A stretch of 64,000 bases of DNA from Bacteroidaceae bacterium (GTDB taxonomy: Bacteria > Bacteroidota > Bacteroidia > Bacteroidales > Bacteroidaceae). Shown here piece by piece: positions 55,281-64,000 of this stretch (position 1 is its first letter; the number at the start of each line of letters is the position of its first letter). Both the position numbers and the translations under genes were made by a program. The stretch lies in contig JAKSJD010000010.1 of NCBI GenBank assembly GCA_024398435.1, positions 1 to 64,000 of the forward strand. Reading direction: 5' to 3'. The notes below the pieces were generated by a model. The model was not told where the DNA came from. It worked only from the letters and a program-made list of their open reading frames with translations, and ran no database searches.

Positions 55281-56996
55281 ATGAATAAAATATTTAATAA
55301 TACAATCCGCACAGGTGCAGTAGCATTAGCAAGTTTACTTGCTTGCTACTCCTGTTCAGATACTTGGGATGAACACTATGAGCCAACAGTAGGCGGTGTA
55401 GTAGTGGATGCAACCCTGTATCAGCAGATTAAGGCCGACAAGGGTCTCAGCGACTTTGTCGAAATTATTGATGCTACTGGATATAAGGCATTGTTGGACG
55501 AAAGCCAGATTGTAACAGTGTTTGCTCCAGTAAATGGAACATTCAATAAGGACAGCTTGTTGAATGAGATTGCAATAGGTCACAAAGATTTGGTTATTCA
55601 GCGTTTCGTAAAGAACCATATCGCTCGTTACAACTATTCATCAACACCAAATGAGCAGTCAATTCTTATGCTCAACAAGAAGCGTACAACTTTCACTGAC
55701 GGTATTGTTGGAGTTGACCAAATTCCTGCTAAGTCAGTCAATACAGTGTGTACAAACGGTGTTCTTCATGTAATGACAAACTCTCTTCCTTTCCATACTA
55801 ATATATATGAGTATATGGAAACAGAGCCATTGATGGCAGAGATCTACGGATTCCTTCGTTCATATGATGAAGACTCATTGGATGTAAATCGAAGTGTTTA
55901 CCGAGGCGTAGATGCTGAGGGTAATCGTATTTATGTGGATTCAGTGCTTATCACAGCAAACGATGCAATGCGTCAGTTGGATTCATATATTTATGAAGAA
56001 GACTCAGACTATATCGCAATCGTTCCTACAAACGAGGCTTACAAGGCACGCTACGAAGAGGTGAAGACATACTTCAACTATAATCCAAATGAAGAAGATG
56101 GCGACTCACTCCAGGAGTACTATGCAAACTATTACGTTCTTAACACATTATTCTATAATAAGAATGCAAACTTCCATCAGGAAGACTCTTTGAAGTCAAC
56201 TGTTTACAATCCTTATGATCCTAAGTACAATGTATTCTACAAGCCATTCGAAGAAGGCGGTATTCTTGCTCCAGGCAACTATGTTGAGAAGATCGAGTGC
56301 AGTAACGGTACATTGTATAAGGTTGACGTTATCCCAACTACAATCTACGATGCATTCTTCCGCGACATTGAGATTGAATGTGAGCGTGGTGGTTCAATCA
56401 ATCAGGATTTGGATGAAAAGGGTAATGGTAAGTACACAAAGACTTGTAACTACACAGCAATCTCAGAGAACAATGATGCTATTTCGAAGGGTGGTTACCT
56501 TGATGCTCAGCCATCATCTACTTCAGGCCAGCCATTCGTAGCATTCAACATTCCTAACACGCTTTCTGGAACATACGACATGTATGTCGTTACAATTCCA
56601 TTGCGTATGGGACATGGTGTTCAGGATGCCGACACATTGAAGCCATATCAGTTCCGTGTCAATATGTTCTATCGTTCTGCTAAGGAAGATAAGGCCGGTG
56701 CTGTATGGCCAACAACAAAGAGTGAAACTCTCAAGAACCCAGCCGATCCAGCAGGTAAGGAACAGAACTTCGTAAGCGATCCATTAGAAATCGATACAAT
56801 CTTCTTGGGTACTAAGACATTCACAGAATGCTACTACAACACTACTCAGGTAGGTGTTATGATGCAGATTCAGGCTTATGTATCATCATCTCAGACAAAG
56901 AACTATTCACGTCGAATGCTCTTAGATGAAATCATACTCAAGCCACATAAGGATCCAGTTGAAGCTACTGAAGTTAAAAAAACTCCTAAACATTGA
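55281..56996 (+). CDS. FAS1 lipoprotein with C-terminal beta domain, 571 residues
   Basis: The likely lipobox is SLLAC (Cys22), with Cys25 an alternative. FAS1 unit 1 (about 45-175) has LSDFVEIIDATGY, IVTVFAPVNGTF and NGVLHVMTNSLPF. A second unit (about 185-355) has YIAIVPTNEAYKARY and NGTLYKVDVIP. The end (about 360-560) is a beta domain with the layout seen in the preceding gene. A basic tail (VKKTPKH) closes the protein. Confidence 0.85.
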   Translation: MNKIFNNTIRTGAVALASLLACYSCSDTWDEHYEPTVGGVVVDATLYQQIKADKGLSDFVEIIDATGYKALLDESQIVTVFAPVNGTFNKDSLLNEIAIGHKDLVIQRFVKNHIARYNYSSTPNEQSILMLNKKRTTFTDGIVGVDQIPAKSVNTVCTNGVLHVMTNSLPFHTNIYEYMETEPLMAEIYGFLRSYDEDSLDVNRSVYRGVDAEGNRIYVDSVLITANDAMRQLDSYIYEEDSDYIAIVPTNEAYKARYEEVKTYFNYNPNEEDGDSLQEYYANYYVLNTLFYNKNANFHQEDSLKSTVYNPYDPKYNVFYKPFEEGGILAPGNYVEKIECSNGTLYKVDVIPTTIYDAFFRDIEIECERGGSINQDLDEKGNGKYTKTCNYTAISENNDAISKGGYLDAQPSSTSGQPFVAFNIPNTLSGTYDMYVVTIPLRMGHGVQDADTLKPYQFRVNMFYRSAKEDKAGAVWPTTKSETLKNPADPAGKEQNFVSDPLEIDTIFLGTKTFTECYYNTTQVGVMMQIQAYVSSSQTKNYSRRMLLDEIILKPHKDPVEATEVKKTPKH

Positions 56997-57001
56997 TAGA
57001 T

Positions 57002-60000
57002 ATGAAAATATATTCAAACATAACTATGCAGCGTTTCTGCAAGGCAGGAATTGCAGCTATGATATTTTGCGTAGGAGTACTTCCAATGTCTGCTCAGGAA
57101 GAAACTGAAACTGTTGAAGCAGCTGCTCCTGTTAAGAAAGAAAAGAAACCAGTTGTCAAGAAATATCCAATGAAGGAGATTTCAGGCCAGGTTGTAGATG
57201 CAGCCACAGGTGAAGGTCTTTCTGGTGTTAAGGTAAAGTCATTCAACAATAGTTTCTATACAGCCATGACCGACTCTGTTGGTCAGTACACAATCAGTGT
57301 TCCTACATTTGTAACATCACTTTCAGCTGAACTCGAAGGCTACAATATCATGCAAGTAGCAATCAACGAGCGTGCAAACGGAGTTGATTTCCAGATGTTC
57401 ACAAATAAGTATCTTGGTGAATATACAGGCAAACTTGATGCGGCAAGAAGTTCTGCAACATCCAATTTTGAGCAAACTACAGCAATGACAGCGGATCAGG
57501 AAGTTCAGAACCGCTTAGGCAGTGATGTACGCTCTATCTCACGTTCAGGTATTCCTGGAACAGGTGTCAATATGTTCATCGAAGGTTATCATTCATTGAA
57601 TTCAATTTCTCAGCCATTGGTAGTGGTTGATGGAGTTGTTTATGATATGATGTACGATGCAATCATGCTCCACAATGGTTACTTCAACAATTTGTTGCTT
57701 GGCATCAATATGGACGACATTGAAGATGTTAAGGTTCTCAAGAACGGAGCAGCTATCTACGGAGCAAAGGCAGCCAATGGTGTTATCATGATTACAACAA
57801 AGCGTAACTCAAGCTTTGCTACACGAATCGACCTTAACATCAACGGAAGTTATGAGCTTATCCCATCTACTCCAGACGTGATGAATGCTGATCAGTATCG
57901 TTCATATGCATCAGGCCTTTTGAAGAATACTGGTACTAAGCTCGACGATTTCAAGTTCCTCAAGACCGATCCTAATTATTATTATTATAATATGTATCAC
58001 AACGATACAGATTGGAAGGACGTTGCATATCGTGAGGCATTCGCTCAGAACTACAGTCTCCACATCAATGGTGGTGATGATGTAGCCAACTACAACCTTT
58101 CTGTAGGATTCATGAATGCAAAGTCAACACTTGAGAAGAACGACATCACACGATTCAATATCCGATTCAATTCAGATATCGTTCTTACATCAGACATCAC
58201 AACACGTTTCGATGTATCATATTCAAATGTTAAGCGCAACCTCCGCGACGATGGTTTCACAACTGACTACAAGAACGAAGCAATCTCATCTCCAGGTGCT
58301 TTGGTACTCGTGAAGTCTCCATTCGTTGCACCTTACGACTTCTCAACTGACGGAAAGATGTCTTCATTCGTATCAGATGCTGACAACTATCTTGACGAAA
58401 CACTCGGTAAGAGCGTAGCAGTAGCCAACCCACTTGGTATCCTCAAGTATGGAGAAGCTATCAACAAGAACAAGGTTGACAATACATTCGTTAACATCGC
58501 AATCACTCCAAAGTGGCACATCAAGACTAATATGAGTCTTCAGGAGCACTTCAGCTATTCTTCACAGACTTTCGACGAAGCATACTATACTCCAATCATT
58601 GGTATGCCACGCTACACAGTAGAGAACATCGGTCCTGTTGAGAATACAGTAGGTTCAAACTTCTCACGCCACAATGCAGTTCAGAGTGACACACGTTTCG
58701 ATTGGGCAATTCCACTCGGAGCACATCGTATTGATGCTTATGCAGGCGTTCGTTATTTGAACGATTCTTACCGTTCATCTTATCTCTATGCTTACAGTAC
58801 AACAAACGATAAGACTCCTCAGCTCAGCAGCAATCTTGACAATAAGATTTCAGAAGGTTCCGATCTTTCATGGTGTTCAATGTCATACTATGCAAATGTT
58901 GACTACAACTTCCGTGAAAAGTACTACTTGCAGGGTTCATTCTCAATGGAGACATCTTCACGCTTCGGTAAGGATGCAGATGCAGGTCTTCACATGTTCG
59001 GAGTTACATGGGGATTCTTCCCATCACTCCAGGGTTCATGGGTAATGTCAAACGAAGATTGGTTCCGTACGAACAACCTCGTTAACCAGTTGAAGCTCAA
59101 TGCCGGATTCGAAATCCTTGGTAACGACAACTACGATAACAATGCAGCTTATACATACATGAGCAGTAATGCATTCCTTCTCCAGAAGGCTGTAGGTATC
59201 GGTATCACAAACATCGGTAACACAAAGCTTCGTTGGGAAACAACAAAGCGCTTCAACGTAGGTCTTGAAGGCAACTTCTTCAACAACCGCTTGAACACAC
59301 GCTTCAACTTCTTCCATTCAAAGACTGACAACCTCGTAACAATCGGTACACTTGCATATGTTGCAGGTCTTACAGATTACTGGACAAACGACGGTGCTCT
59401 TAAGAACACAGGTTTCGACCTTGCTCTTACAGGCAAGCCAGTAGTTGAGAAGAACTTCAAGTTGGAATTGGGCGCAAGTCTCGGTCACTACAAGAACGAA
59501 GTAACTAAGCTTCCTAACGGAATTGATTCTTACACTACAGACATGTATCGTGGAACAGTTCTCACAAAGGTAGGCCAGCCAATCGGTGTATTCTACGGAT
59601 ATCAGACAAATGGTGTCTTCGCTACAACTCAGGAAGCAGAGAAGGCTGACCTTGGTATCCTCAATGAAGCAGGCAATAAGGTTAACTACGGTGCAGGTGA
59701 CATGAAGTTCGTTGATCAGAATAAGGATGGTCTCATCACAGATAAGGATAAGGTAATCATTGGCGACCCTAATCCAGATCTCTATGGTAACCTCTTTGCA
59801 AACTTGTTCATCGGTCAGCACTGGAGCCTCGGTTTCCGTTTCAACTATAGCCTTGGCAACGATATCTACAACTATGAGCGTTCAATCCTTGAAGGAGGTC
59901 ACTCATTCCTCAACCAGACAACAGCACTCACTCGCCGTTGGATTGCTGAAGGACAGGTTACAGATATCCCACAGGCAGTGTTCAACGACCCAATGGGCAA

Positions 60001-60265
60001 CAGCGTATTCTCAGATCGTTGGATTGAGGATGGTTCATATCTTAAGTTGAAGAACGTTACACTTAGCTATCAGCTCCCAATCACTAACCAGTATGTACAG
60101 GGACTTACAATTTGGGCAGCAGGTAACAATCTCATCACTTTCAGTAAGTATTTAGGCCGTGATCCTGAAGTTTCTTGCTCAACAAGTTCTCTCTGCCAGG
60201 GAATCGATGCAGGTTACACACCAGCTGGACGCAGCTTCACACTCGGAATTAAGATCAACTTGTAA
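57002..60265 (+). CDS. SusC/RagA-type TonB-dependent transporter 2
   Basis: From the ATG at 57002 it has 1087 residues. After the signal peptide (VLPMSAQ) comes an unusual charged spacer rich in Glu, Pro and Lys (about 30-55, KKEKKPVVKKYP) before the carboxypeptidase-regulatory-like domain (ISGQVVDAATGEGLSGVKV). The plug has MFIEGYHSLNSISQPLVVV and VLKNGAAIYGAKAANGVIMI, and the barrel ends RSFTLGIKINL. The first SusC lacks the spacer, and the two sequences are clearly diverged, so this is not a recent duplication. Confidence 0.94.
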   Translation: MKIYSNITMQRFCKAGIAAMIFCVGVLPMSAQEETETVEAAAPVKKEKKPVVKKYPMKEISGQVVDAATGEGLSGVKVKSFNNSFYTAMTDSVGQYTISVPTFVTSLSAELEGYNIMQVAINERANGVDFQMFTNKYLGEYTGKLDAARSSATSNFEQTTAMTADQEVQNRLGSDVRSISRSGIPGTGVNMFIEGYHSLNSISQPLVVVDGVVYDMMYDAIMLHNGYFNNLLLGINMDDIEDVKVLKNGAAIYGAKAANGVIMITTKRNSSFATRIDLNINGSYELIPSTPDVMNADQYRSYASGLLKNTGTKLDDFKFLKTDPNYYYYNMYHNDTDWKDVAYREAFAQNYSLHINGGDDVANYNLSVGFMNAKSTLEKNDITRFNIRFNSDIVLTSDITTRFDVSYSNVKRNLRDDGFTTDYKNEAISSPGALVLVKSPFVAPYDFSTDGKMSSFVSDADNYLDETLGKSVAVANPLGILKYGEAINKNKVDNTFVNIAITPKWHIKTNMSLQEHFSYSSQTFDEAYYTPIIGMPRYTVENIGPVENTVGSNFSRHNAVQSDTRFDWAIPLGAHRIDAYAGVRYLNDSYRSSYLYAYSTTNDKTPQLSSNLDNKISEGSDLSWCSMSYYANVDYNFREKYYLQGSFSMETSSRFGKDADAGLHMFGVTWGFFPSLQGSWVMSNEDWFRTNNLVNQLKLNAGFEILGNDNYDNNAAYTYMSSNAFLLQKAVGIGITNIGNTKLRWETTKRFNVGLEGNFFNNRLNTRFNFFHSKTDNLVTIGTLAYVAGLTDYWTNDGALKNTGFDLALTGKPVVEKNFKLELGASLGHYKNEVTKLPNGIDSYTTDMYRGTVLTKVGQPIGVFYGYQTNGVFATTQEAEKADLGILNEAGNKVNYGAGDMKFVDQNKDGLITDKDKVIIGDPNPDLYGNLFANLFIGQHWSLGFRFNYSLGNDIYNYERSILEGGHSFLNQTTALTRRWIAEGQVTDIPQAVFNDPMGNSVFSDRWIEDGSYLKLKNVTLSYQLPITNQYVQGLTIWAAGNNLITFSKYLGRDPEVSCSTSSLCQGIDAGYTPAGRSFTLGIKINL

Positions 60266-60285
60266 AAAACTTTTCTCTATTGCAT

Positions 60286-60309
60286 CTCCCTCCCCAGATG
60301 GGGAGAGAG
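60286..60309. repeat. CTCCC hairpin between susC2 and susD2
   Basis: CTCCCTCCCC (60286-60295) pairs with GGGGAGAGAG (60300-60309) with one mismatch. Related CTCCCC/GGGGAG hairpins occur near 1075-1112 and 12494-12508. The AAGGAG just after (60312 on) may serve as the ribosome binding site of susD2. Confidence 0.55.
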
Positions 60310-60335
60310 GCAAAGGAGATAAACAAAGAATATAT

Positions 60336-62456
60336 ATGAAAACAAAAGCAATCATATTTTCAGGAGTACTCCTCGCATTGTTAGGAGTTTCTACCACTTC
60401 ATGCGAAGATATGTTCACTGTAGATGACGAACTCCATACAAGAGATCTCGCTCCAAAGGATACAGTCTATCAGATGTTCGGTATCATCAATCGCATGCAG
60501 AAGTTGGTTGACCGTACAGTAGTTCTTGGTGAACTTCGTGCCGATCTCGTTGAGGTCGACCCAGCAGTTGCTACTACCGACCTGCAGAATGTCATGAATA
60601 ATGATATTGATACAGAAAATGAGTACAACCATGCAGCCGACTACTACGCAGTGATCAACGCATGTAATATCTATTTGACTAATGTCGATTCATTGCTCGT
60701 TTCTCACAACAAGCGCTATTATGAGAAGGAAATCCAGGCATGTAAGGTATTCCGTGCATGGACATATCTCGAATTGGCAAAGACTTATGGCCGTGTACCA
60801 TTCGTACTTGAGCCAGTGCTTTCAGCCAATGCAGCAAGTGAAATCGTAGCAAACGCAAGCAACCGTGCTGATATGAACGATATCTGTTCATACTTCATCG
60901 AAGACCTTCTTCCATATGCATCGCAGACAATCGTTGCGCCTGACTATGGTAATGTAGGCTTCACAAGCACACAGTTCTTCATTCCATCACGCCTCATGCT
61001 TGCAGAGCTTTATCTCTGGCGCGGATGCTACACACAGAATCAGGATGACTTCGTAGAGGCATGTCGCTACTATCACGACTACTTCAACTATCCTCACAAG
61101 TATGTAACAACTGGTACAGGTGGTGTTACATGGAATGGAGTAACATTTGAGAACACAAGCGATGGCTACACATCAGCTGTTGCTCCAGGTGGATCAGATG
61201 CAATCGCTATCATTCCTCTCGACACTTGTGCATACGATGGAACTTACAGTGAAATCTATCAGATGTTCAACTCACAGTACACTAACAACTATTATGTACC
61301 AGTGATTCCATCAGAGCGCGTACGCGAACTTTCACGCGAGCAGATCTATTGTATCTACCGTAATGAGAACAACCGTCGCGATACTATCTACAGCACTCAG
61401 AAGACAGCTTGGGAAGATTCAATCTACAAGGGCGACCTCCGCTTCTCTGCAGTTTATCGTCCATCCAACACAAGTGATAAGTATTCTGACCGTTTCAGCA
61501 AGGAACGTCAGCACATCATGAAGTGGTCAACAAGCGAAGGTAATGCAGGACCTGACCAGCGTATCAAGCAGTTCAACCTCTACCGCAAGTCAATTGTATG
61601 GCTCCACTTTGCTGAAGCACTCAACCGTGCAGGATTCCCTCAGACAGCATTTGCTGTTCTCAAGTATGGTATCTCTTCTGGTTCACTCAATCAGTATCTC
61701 ACAGATACAGAGTTGATGGCACTTTTCGATGTACCTTCATTCTTCAACGGAAGCCTCGCATCATGGACAAAGGAAGCTGTTACATCAAACGGATCAACAA
61801 GCTACACAGGTTTCTACACAATCTATGATTCAGAAGCTGGTGGTGCAGGTGGTGCAAGCTACACAATGAAGGGTATCCACTCTCGTGGTTGTGGTGACTC
61901 TGAATACAACGACTACTATGTTCTTCCACGCGACTCACAGATTTGGGCTAAGTACGACTATTATAAGGAACTTCGTGATTCACTCACAAAGCAGTACAAC
62001 GAGTTGTGCCAAACTCACGAAGCTCGTCCTGTAGAGGATGATGGTCATCAATACGTCGGTGACTACAATATCATTTTCTACCGCAATGTACAGGGTCAGG
62101 GTTCAACCCGAATGACATTCGTATTTGCTGATGAAGCCGATTCACTCGCAGTATATGAAATCTACGATGGCATGTATGATGCGCTTGACAAGATGTATGA
62201 AGAGGAAGAAGTAGCATATAATGCATCAAAGGCAGATTGGCAGGCAGCAAATGAAAAGCTCATTCTCGATGAAGAAGCACTCGAGGGCATGTTCGAAGGA
62301 CTTCGTTTCTACGACCTCATGCGCTATGCAATGTATCACGGAGATAAGGAATTCATTGCCGACCAGGTAGCTAAGCGTAAGGGCTCTGCTGACTATGACA
62401 GCCGTGCCGACAAGCTTCGCGGAGGTAATTGGTACTTGCCACTTCCAACGAAGTAA
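60336..62456 (+). CDS. SusD/RagB-type substrate-binding lipoprotein 2
   Basis: From the ATG at 60336 it has 706 residues, long for a SusD (usually 500-630). The frame's upstream extension overlaps susC2 and has no signal peptide. The lipobox is STTSC. SusD marks are ACKVFRAWTYLELAKTYGRVPF, RLMLAELYLWRGCY and the end block EEALEGMFEGLRFYDLMRYA, then LRGGNWYLPLPTK. A region of about 90 residues near the C-terminal third (about 560-650) appears as an insertion. It pairs with SusC 2. Confidence 0.94.
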   Translation: MKTKAIIFSGVLLALLGVSTTSCEDMFTVDDELHTRDLAPKDTVYQMFGIINRMQKLVDRTVVLGELRADLVEVDPAVATTDLQNVMNNDIDTENEYNHAADYYAVINACNIYLTNVDSLLVSHNKRYYEKEIQACKVFRAWTYLELAKTYGRVPFVLEPVLSANAASEIVANASNRADMNDICSYFIEDLLPYASQTIVAPDYGNVGFTSTQFFIPSRLMLAELYLWRGCYTQNQDDFVEACRYYHDYFNYPHKYVTTGTGGVTWNGVTFENTSDGYTSAVAPGGSDAIAIIPLDTCAYDGTYSEIYQMFNSQYTNNYYVPVIPSERVRELSREQIYCIYRNENNRRDTIYSTQKTAWEDSIYKGDLRFSAVYRPSNTSDKYSDRFSKERQHIMKWSTSEGNAGPDQRIKQFNLYRKSIVWLHFAEALNRAGFPQTAFAVLKYGISSGSLNQYLTDTELMALFDVPSFFNGSLASWTKEAVTSNGSTSYTGFYTIYDSEAGGAGGASYTMKGIHSRGCGDSEYNDYYVLPRDSQIWAKYDYYKELRDSLTKQYNELCQTHEARPVEDDGHQYVGDYNIIFYRNVQGQGSTRMTFVFADEADSLAVYEIYDGMYDALDKMYEEEEVAYNASKADWQAANEKLILDEEALEGMFEGLRFYDLMRYAMYHGDKEFIADQVAKRKGSADYDSRADKLRGGNWYLPLPTK

Positions 62457-62483
62457 ATAAAGCTTTATAGCTAAATACACATT

Positions 62484-62522
62484 AAAGTGTCTGCTCACAC
62501 ATCGGGGGCAGACACTTTTTTT
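62484..62522 (+). terminator. Terminator of the FAS1-SusCD operon
   Basis: AAAGTGTCTGC (62484-62494) pairs perfectly with GCAGACACTTT (62508-62518), then a T run. Confidence 0.92.
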
Positions 62523-62529
62523 ATGTTCC

Positions 62530-62706
62530 TTGCTCTGTTTTATCTTTTTCCTTGTTCCAAAACCTTAAACACATTGCTCTAAAACTATAATTATGTACGT
62601 TGCGGTAAATAATTATGTCAATATTTTTAATAATTATGTACATTATTAATATTAATTATGTACTATATTTTAGTTTTGTTCCTATGGGAAATATAAAACA
62701 GAGCAA
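62530..62706. repeat. Dispersed ~177-base element, copy 2, with 14-base inverted ends
   Basis: TTGCTCTGTTTTAT (62530-62543) is exactly inverted at 62693-62706. Between them GCTCT, GTTCC and GCTCT unit starts fall at 62532, 62554 and 62576, and AATTATGT at 62589, 62611, 62632 and 62654, so the interior keeps a 22-base grid. The core matches 20900-20997 at 92 of 98 positions. No coding frame is evident. It begins 8 bases after the operon terminator. Confidence 0.85.
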
Positions 62707-62818
62707 TAGAAACATGAAAATGCTCCTTCGTTCGGGATAAAAGATGCTGCAATTTGTTGCAAACATTGAATTTGGTTTGCAAAAAGATATGCAGAATGTC
62801 ATTTTTATTGCTTTTTAT

Positions 62819-62849
62819 TTTGTAGAGTCGCAGAAATGATGTAATTTTG
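62819..62849 (+). promoter_or_regulatory. leuC promoter
   Basis: TTTG (62819-62822), exactly 19 bases, then TAATTTTG (62842-62849): a perfect Bacteroidota promoter. It predicts a leader of about 230 bases before leuC. Confidence 0.8.
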
Positions 62850-62871
62850 CAATCGAAAAGAGAAAAGGCAT

Positions 62872-62949
62872 ATGAATTCAATCGGTAATTACGGCATAAT
62901 CATTCTGTCACTTCGAATTAGTAAGCTCGGAGTGAGAGAGGCTTTGTAG
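62872..62949 (+). CDS. Branched-chain amino-acid leader peptide (25 codons)
   Basis: An ATG preceded by AGAAAAGG opens a 25-codon frame ending TAG: MNSIGNYGIIILSLRI, then SKLGVREAL. Ten of 25 residues are Ile, Leu or Val, with a run of three Ile and a Leu at positions 9-12. It lies between the leuC promoter and leuC. The codons from Lys18 to the end contain a segment that competes for pairing with the downstream hairpin (see next entry). The product probably has no function beyond sensing charged Ile/Leu-tRNA. Confidence 0.8.
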   Translation: MNSIGNYGIIILSLRISKLGVREAL

Positions 62950-63033
62950 TGTTGGTTGGAAGCATTGCATGAACGAACAAAGAAGATAAGAGATTTCAAT
63001 AAGCCTTTCTTGCTCCGAGCGAGAGAGGCTTAT
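62923..63033 (+). promoter_or_regulatory. Attenuator: alternative hairpins in the leuC leader
   Basis: The downstream hairpin is AAGCCTTTCTTGCT (63001-63014), loop CCG, AGCGAGAGAGGCTT (63018-63031): 14 bp, extendable by 2. The stretch 62923-62944 (ending GTGAGAGAGGCTT) is a near copy of 63010-63031 (18 of 22 identical), so it can capture the same 5' arm. A ribosome stalled on the Ile/Leu codons leaves it free; a ribosome reaching the stop at 62949 covers it. No T run follows the hairpin, so it may block translation or cause termination without a U tract. Confidence 0.7.
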
Positions 63034-63085
63034 AATATAAATAATAATGTGTGGTAACAACAAAACAAAATAATAACAAGAAACA

Positions 63086-64000
63086 ATGAATACTCTATTC
63101 GACAAAATATGGGATGCACACGTTGTTCAGTGTGTTGAAGACGGTCCTACCCAGTTGTATATCGACCGCCTGTATTGTCATGAAGTTACAAGTCCTCAGG
63201 CATTCGATGCATTGCGCGACCGAGGCCTCAAGGCTTTCCGTCCAAAGCAGGTATATGCAATGCCCGACCATAACACTCCAAGCGATCAGCAGGAAGTGAT
63301 AAACGATCCGGTAGGTCGCAAGCAGGTGGAAACTCTGAAGAAGAATTGTGAAGAGTTTGGCATCAACCACTTTGCAATGGGCACTAAGGACAATGGCATC
63401 ATTCATGTGGTAGGTCCGGAGAAAGGTCTTTCTTTGCCAGGAATGACAATCGTTTGTGGCGATTCCCATACAAGTACACATGGAGCTGTAGGAGCATTGG
63501 CAATGGGCATTGGTACGAGTGAGGTTGCAGAGGTACTTGCATCACAATGTATCCTCCAACAGAAGCCAAAGTCGATGCGTATCAATATTGAGGGAGAGCT
63601 TCAGCCAGGAGTAACAGCCAAGGATGTAGCCCTCTATATCATGGCAATGATGACCACTTCGGGTGCAACAGGTTATGCAGTGGAATATGCAGGTTCGGCT
63701 ATCAGAAGTCTGTCGATGGAAGGCCGTCTCACACTTTCTAATCTCTCAATCGAGATGGGTTCGCGTGCCGGACTTATAGCTCCTGATGAGAAGACAATCG
63801 AATACCTCAAGGGCAGGGAATATGCTCCAAAGGGAGAGGCATGGGACAAGGCAGTGGCTTATTGGAAGACATTGAAGAGCGATGACGATGCAGTGTTTGA
63901 TAAGGAAGTGACTTATCGTGCAGAGGACATCACTCCTCGAATCACATACGGAACAAATCCAGGTGCTGGAATTGCAATCGATGGCAATATTCCTACACTT
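63086..64000 (+). CDS. leuC: 3-isopropylmalate dehydratase large subunit (3' end outside window)
   Basis: Starting [14 protein letters not shown], 305 residues are visible of about 460 expected. Family marks are [31 protein letters not shown]-type [20 protein letters not shown] with the aconitase signature [11 protein letters not shown], and [14 protein letters not shown]. The Fe-S Cys ligands lie in the part beyond the window. The enzyme isomerises 2- to 3-isopropylmalate in leucine synthesis. The Ile/Leu-rich leader upstream fits control by leucine or isoleucine supply. Confidence 0.96.
   Translation, partial: MNTLFDKIWDAHVVQCVEDGPTQLYIDRLYCHEVTSPQAFDALRDRGLKAFRPKQVYAMPDHNTPSDQQEVINDPVGRKQVETLKKNCEEFGINHFAMGTKDNGIIHVVGPEKGLSLPGMTIVCGDSHTSTHGAVGALAMGIGTSEVAEVLASQCILQQKPKSMRINIEGELQPGVTAKDVALYIMAMMTTSGATGYAVEYAGSAIRSLSMEGRLTLSNLSIEMGSRAGLIAPDEKTIEYLKGREYAPKGEAWDKAVAYWKTLKSDDDAVFDKEVTYRAEDITPRITYGTNPGAGIAIDGNIPTL

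Noticed and set aside
60159-60335. Upstream extension of susD2
   Set aside because: It overlaps the end of susC2 and would bury the signal peptide; the ATG at 60336 gives a standard lipoprotein signal.
62663-62881. 72-codon - strand frame before leuC
   Set aside because: It covers the repeat end, the leuC promoter and the leader start; no family features.

Overview
The window comes from a Bacteroidales chromosome, most likely Prevotella or a close relative. The support is: SusC/SusD pairs with lipoprotein signals, a C10 (streptopain-like) protease fused to BspA-type leucine-rich repeats, GldH, a clean run of Bacteroidota-order ribosomal genes, almost no Shine-Dalgarno sequences, and promoters of the Bacteroides type (TTTG, 19-20 bases, TAnnTTTG). 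I see no phage, insertion sequence, CRISPR array, tRNA or rRNA gene.

Layout. Positions 1-11,088 hold secreted proteins on the + strand: the end of a large surface protein, a 53-residue protein, a C10 protease with LRRs and an unknown exported partner, then two more unknown exported proteins. Positions 11,208-12,372 hold a TonB-like protein and the tRNA methyltransferase TrmN6 on the - strand. Positions 12,572-19,077 form a cell-shape operon: a PurH reduced to its IMP cyclohydrolase half, then mreB, mreC, mreD, mrdA and rodA. A convergent pair follows on the - strand (a PSP1/RicT-like protein and gldH). Next are dsbD and a DUF3467 gene, then the str-S10-spc-alpha ribosomal supercluster (rpsL at 24,057 to rplQ at 42,087) with fusA, secY, map, infA and rpoA. 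After a repeat-rich gap comes a CotH-kinase-like exported protein and a seven-gene operon (45,237-62,456): FAS1 lipoprotein, SusC, SusD, two FAS1 lipoproteins, SusC, SusD. The window ends inside leuC.

Most interesting signals. (1) The leuC leader encodes a 25-codon peptide rich in Ile and Leu. Its last codons contain a segment that can pair with the 5' arm of a strong downstream hairpin in place of that hairpin's own 3' arm. This is the layout of a ribosome-mediated attenuator. (2) Several intergenic regions contain repeats phased at 22 bases. One gap (42,198-42,383) has two consecutive four-unit arrays built on unrelated motifs. A second element of about 175 bases, also built on a 22-base grid, occurs twice, 41.7 kb apart, and one copy has perfect 14-base inverted ends. 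A shorter two-to-three unit case lies at 11,172. I know no described family that explains these. (3) The rpsD leader can fold into an H-type pseudoknot, as expected for S4 autoregulation. (4) The double SusCD operon carries three FAS1 lipoproteins and no glycoside hydrolase or regulator, so it is not an ordinary polysaccharide locus.

All family assignments come from reading the translated sequence and from memory of the families; no database search was run.
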